Source: Limnohabitans sp.
Lineage (GTDB): Bacteria > Pseudomonadota > Gammaproteobacteria > Burkholderiales > Burkholderiaceae_C
Assembly: GCA_023260735.1 (NCBI GenBank)
Contig: JALQUL010000465.1
Coordinates: 1 to 18,948 of the forward strand
Reading direction: 5' to 3'
Length of the DNA stretch: 18,948 nucleotides
Position 1 is the stretch's first letter. Each line of letters begins with the position of its first letter. A program made the position numbers and the translations under genes. Below the pieces are notes generated by a model that was not told where the DNA came from, did not search any database, and saw only the letters and a program-made list of their open reading frames with translations. Of the stretch, positions 15,755-18,948 are shown in pieces.

Positions 15755-18274
15755 TTAAGAATGAAGAGTTTGCATGACAGGTTGAGAAATGACCTTGCGA
15801 ATTGTCAAAAGACCTGCCAACCATGCTAATGATGCACCAGCAATAGGACCCAGTAAGAGCATGACCCATGATAGAGTCCAAGCAAATTCAAATACAAAAT
15901 AGGCCAAGGCCCAAGCCAAACCATTGGCTAATAAGGTGGCTAATAAACCGGCTATAGTGCCTACTAAACATAACTCTGAAAGTTGCACTTTTTTAAGTAA
16001 TTCTTGACTAGCTCCTAAGGCACGCATGATGGCGTAATCGCGCTTTCTTTGGTCTCGGTTCACAATCATGGTGGTCATTAACACCACGATACCCGACAGC
16101 AAACTAAACACAAATAACATTTCTACAGCCAAAATAATTTGATTTAACACTGCTTGCACTTGGTCTAGCGTAGTCTTCATATTGACCAAAGTAACATTAG
16201 GAAACTGAGCCACTAACTTCCTATCAAAATCGTTGCTAACAGGGGCTTTAAATGCACCCATATAAGTGGCGGGCACATCTGTCATTTGCGCTTTTGGATA
16301 CATTACAAAAAAATTAGCCCGCATGGAAGACCAATCAACTTTTCTAATACTGGTAATTTTGGCCTCTGTGACTATTCCTGCAATGTCAAAACTTAAACGG
16401 TCGTTTAAGCCAACTGATAATGTTTTCGCAATACCCTCTTCGATACTAATGGAGTTGGCTTCTTCAGCAGTCCATTTTCCTGCCACCACTAGATTATGTG
16501 ATGGTGCTTGTGCGCTATTAGACAAATTAAACTCTCGGTCTAACAAGCGCTTGGCTCGGTCTTCTTTAAAGTTATCAGGATTAACGACTTGGCCATTTAT
16601 TGCCACCAATCGGCCTCTAAACATTGGAAACCAATCGTAGTTCTGCACTTGTGCCGTATTGAGTGAACTACGGAAATCATGCTCTTGTTCGGGCATGACA
16701 TTAATCACAAAACGGTCTGGGGCATTCGCTGGGCTGGCACTGCGCCAACTACTGACTAAATCGGTTCTTAAAATAATTAACAATAAAACAGCCATTAAAC
16801 CAATCGCAATACTACTAATTTGCACCACTGCAAATGCAGGCTGAGAGCTTAATTGCCGCAACGCCCAGCGCCACCAACTAGGGCCACGGCTATTGGCATT
16901 TAATTTTTTAACTAGCACGACAAAAGCCCATGCAATGGCTGCAATGAAAACGACTGCGCCAGCAAAACCACCCACTACAATAAAGCCTAATTTTAGGTCT
17001 TCGCTACTGAGCAATAACAAGCCGATTAAGACCAACAAACCCAACACAATGGTGATAACATTGCTGACCTTGGGAGGGCCTACATCACGCCTTAACACTC
17101 GAATAGCCGGCACACTTGATAATTGCAAAACAGGCGCTAAACCAAAAGCTAAAACTAAGGACAAACCCACTAAAACACCATTCAAAACCGGCTTCCAACT
17201 TAACGAAGGTAGTTCGGTAGCTAATAAATTTTTTAATAAATACAAAAGCAATTCATGGCCAGCAAAGGCGATCAATAATCCCATGAAACTGCCTAATAAA
17301 CCTACTGCAATAAACTCTATAGTGTGCAAAAATGCGATTTGTTTTTGCGATAAACCCAGTACTCGGTAAAGGGCACATGCATCTAAATTACGTTCGGCAA
17401 AATTGCGTGCAGCTAATGCCAAAGCCACAGAACTTAATAAGGCAGCTAACAAGGCCACTAAATTTAAAAAATTGCTGGCTCTACCTAAAGTTTGAGTCAT
17501 TTCAGGACGACCACTGGCCAAGGTTTCTAAACGCAACCCTTTCCAATCGAGTGCCTTAGTATCTTTTAAATTTTCGCTCACAAAATTTTCAAAATTGGCA
17601 ATGGCTACAGGATTGCCAACCACCGCTAATCTATAACTAATACGACTTGCAGGTTGTATTAGTTCGGTGGCGGCTAAATCTTGTGCATTCATCATGACTC
17701 TGGGGGCAAAATTTGCAAAACCTGCACCTCTGTCGGGTTCTTTTACAATTTCTGCTTGTACTTTAAAACTCGCATTACCCAACAATAAAGTGTCACCTAT
17801 TTTGAGATTAAATACCTCTAATAATGCAGTGTCCACCCACACATTATCTTTGTCAGGTCCGGCCTTGACTTTTTCGGATGCTATCTGTGGCCCTTTCCTC
17901 ACCTCCATAGCGCCTTTTAATGGGTATGGTGGCTCAACAGCCTTTAAAGAAACCAGACGCGTTTGCTCACCTGTCTCGGGACCAGTACGCGCCATAGTAG
18001 GAAAACTTAATGTCTGAACCGCTGTTAAACCCAGTTGCTTGACTTTGTTATGAATGGGTTCTGGAACTGGGTTATCGCTGGCCACAACAGCATCACCGCC
18101 TAGCAATACTTGAGCGTCTCGTTGTAAACCACTTTTTAAACGATCAGAGAAAAACCCTACGGTTGACAATGCCGCCACTGCCAACACCACTGTTAGTAAC
18201 AATAAGGCTAATTCGCCAGAACGCAGGTCGCGCCATAAAGCGCGTAGACTCATTTTAAAGATTGAAATTTTCAT
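15755..18274 (-). CDS. YbbP-like ABC transporter permease, double FtsX/MacB architecture
   Basis: The 839-residue length is usual for the YbbP group. One N-terminal membrane helix (about 21-43) is followed by a soluble MacB-like periplasmic domain (45-255), a first FtsX unit and linking helices (268-290, 316-341, 360-383, 404-423, 430-455, 482-502), a second soluble domain (510-700), and a second FtsX unit (711-738, 766-793, 800-822). Each FtsX unit has the typical LGLSQKQI or LGASQELL elbow that contacts the ATPase. The family works with a YbbA-type ATP-binding protein in the inner membrane and is thought to move lipids or lipoproteins or act on the envelope; the substrate is unknown. The start at 18274 has GAGG about 12 nt upstream; Met8 (18253) is an alternative closer to family starts. 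No ATPase gene is adjacent, which is unusual. It leads the unit with haemoglobin and sir2. Confidence 0.93.
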   Translation of the reverse strand: MKISIFKMSLRALWRDLRSGELALLLLTVVLAVAALSTVGFFSDRLKSGLQRDAQVLLGGDAVVASDNPVPEPIHNKVKQLGLTAVQTLSFPTMARTGPETGEQTRLVSLKAVEPPYPLKGAMEVRKGPQIASEKVKAGPDKDNVWVDTALLEVFNLKIGDTLLLGNASFKVQAEIVKEPDRGAGFANFAPRVMMNAQDLAATELIQPASRISYRLAVVGNPVAIANFENFVSENLKDTKALDWKGLRLETLASGRPEMTQTLGRASNFLNLVALLAALLSSVALALAARNFAERNLDACALYRVLGLSQKQIAFLHTIEFIAVGLLGSFMGLLIAFAGHELLLYLLKNLLATELPSLSWKPVLNGVLVGLSLVLAFGLAPVLQLSSVPAIRVLRRDVGPPKVSNVITIVLGLLVLIGLLLLSSEDLKLGFIVVGGFAGAVVFIAAIAWAFVVLVKKLNANSRGPSWWRWALRQLSSQPAFAVVQISSIAIGLMAVLLLIILRTDLVSSWRSASPANAPDRFVINVMPEQEHDFRSSLNTAQVQNYDWFPMFRGRLVAINGQVVNPDNFKEDRAKRLLDREFNLSNSAQAPSHNLVVAGKWTAEEANSISIEEGIAKTLSVGLNDRLSFDIAGIVTEAKITSIRKVDWSSMRANFFVMYPKAQMTDVPATYMGAFKAPVSNDFDRKLVAQFPNVTLVNMKTTLDQVQAVLNQIILAVEMLFVFSLLSGIVVLMTTMIVNRDQRKRDYAIMRALGASQELLKKVQLSELCLVGTIAGLLATLLANGLAWALAYFVFEFAWTLSWVMLLLGPIAGASLAWLAGLLTIRKVISQPVMQTLHS

Positions 18275-18759
18275 ACTTTAAAGATACCTCATTTTGAACA
18301 AACCTCGTGCATTTAGGGAAATTGGATGTTGTAAAGTTAGTTAAAGAATACTCCTACTCAACTAATTCGTGATGACTTGTTATTTTTAAAAGTGTTTGAC
18401 TTTGGCCACAGTCGTATGCAAAGAACACGGACATAAGGCTTCGTAAATAACACGATTATTGAATCAAAATAACATTTACTTCGTGGTAATTTTGGACACC
18501 TTTGGCATTTCAGGACTACGCATTAGCTCAAAACACTATTGCGAGCCTTGTTCAAAATTAATGTTTGGTAACTTAGGAAAGAAAGCCAAGAACGTACCAC
18601 CCACCTTTTTAAGCCGAATTAGATAAACCTCAATCATTAGAAAATGGAGGTGTCGGCACCTTATCAAACTTGGTCTGTTGGATGGAGCCCAACTTTAAAC
18701 AACGGCTATAACCATGGTTAACAATAAGGCATTTTTGTAAAAGCTTGGAACCACTTGGT
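18275..18759. other. Intergenic region with no convincing gene, upstream of the permease
   Basis: About 485 bp. It should contain the permease promoter on the minus strand, but no clear -35/-10 pair stands out. Plus-strand frames near 18447-18624 and 18625-18720 read as protein-like fragments (for example KHYCEPCSKLMFGN and ENGGVGTLSNLVCWMEP) in two different frames without a good start, so they could be remains of a degraded gene; I recognise no family. A short hairpin AGGTG-TCGG-CACCT lies at 18648-18661 and a 12-nt palindrome TAACCATGGTTA at 18709-18720. Confidence 0.4.
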
Positions 18760-18948
18760 TTAAAAGTGGTACTCCACTTTATTAAAGTCGCTAATCGCAA
18801 ATACGTACAAAATCATTAGGTATTCGTCGTTTTCATTATTAATTTGGTGACGCGCGTTACCTGGAATAAATAACATTCGGCCCGGTGCTACATCATACAC
18901 GACATCATCAATTGTGACCGTTCCACGCCCTGACAGAGTGAAATAGGT
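18760..18948 (-). CDS. Small cupin-domain protein, C-terminal part, cut by right window edge
   Basis: An open frame from the edge to TAA at 18760-18762 encodes the last 62 residues of a protein. It reads YFTLSGRGTVTIDD, then GRMLFIPGNARHQINN, then LMILYVF. The second block fits cupin motif 2 (G-x5-P-x-G-x2-H-x3-N), with Asn where Gly is usual and the metal-ligand His present. The first cupin motif would lie mostly outside the window, though SGRG with a preceding aromatic fits the strand just after it. Cupins of this size are metal-binding enzymes, sensors or storage proteins; the function cannot be named. The frame is intact to its stop, about 485 nt upstream of the permease, so the two are probably separate units. 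Confidence 0.85.
   Translation of the reverse strand, partial: TYFTLSGRGTVTIDDVVYDVAPGRMLFIPGNARHQINNENDEYLMILYVFAISDFNKVEYHF

Noticed and set aside
16893..17369. 158-codon plus-strand frame opposite the permease
   Set aside because: It is antisense to conserved transmembrane helices of the FtsX permease; its Lys/Thr/Asn-rich sequence is the mirror of that coding bias.
18447..18624. Plus-strand frame containing a CEPC motif upstream of the permease
   Set aside because: There is no suitable start codon or ribosome-binding site, it is under 60 codons, and no family is recognisable.
1..18948. CRISPR array, tRNA, rRNA or intact insertion sequence
   Set aside because: No regularly spaced direct repeats, cloverleaf-like sequence or complete transposase frame was seen.

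Overview
The window looks like chromosome from an AT-rich proteobacterium, most likely a betaproteobacterium (Burkholderiales-like). I infer this from the style of the group II truncated haemoglobin, from its position next to a YbbP-like FtsX permease, and from outer-membrane features in the largest protein. The assignment comes from reading protein sequences and has not been tested by a search. Every confident gene is on the minus strand, so transcription runs from high to low coordinates.

Region by region from the right edge: (a) 18948-18760 is the C-terminal part of a small cupin. (b) 18759-18275 has no convincing gene. (c) 18274-14831 is a unit of a large FtsX/YbbP-like ABC permease, a group II truncated haemoglobin, and a decayed Sir2 deacylase gene carrying two frameshifts, two in-frame stops and probably an internal deletion. 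A good intrinsic terminator at 14693-14735 closes the unit. (d) 14690-13949 is a long AT-rich gap. It ends with a 13-bp hairpin plus U-tract just upstream of the next operon. (e) 13948-3508 is the main item: three consecutive genes for secreted DUF11-type proteins of 177, 948 and 2301 residues. The last fuses several DUF11, SdrD-B and Ig-like modules to a long C-terminal region that looks like an outer-membrane beta-barrel. A second AT-rich hairpin lies between the second and third genes. (f) 3507-2802 is a non-coding gap with palindromes and a possible fossil of a REP-associated transposase start. (g) 2801-1 holds a cytoplasmic TPR-like protein and, 3 nt downstream, an unrecognised gene cut by the left edge.

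The three DUF11 genes share order, strand, export signals and a common beta-sandwich module, so they probably build one cell-surface structure. The largest protein would be the outer-membrane anchor and the two smaller ones the exported components. No function can be read directly from the sequence. This cassette is the best candidate here for an undescribed system. The other notable point is the advanced decay of sir2 beside intact neighbours.
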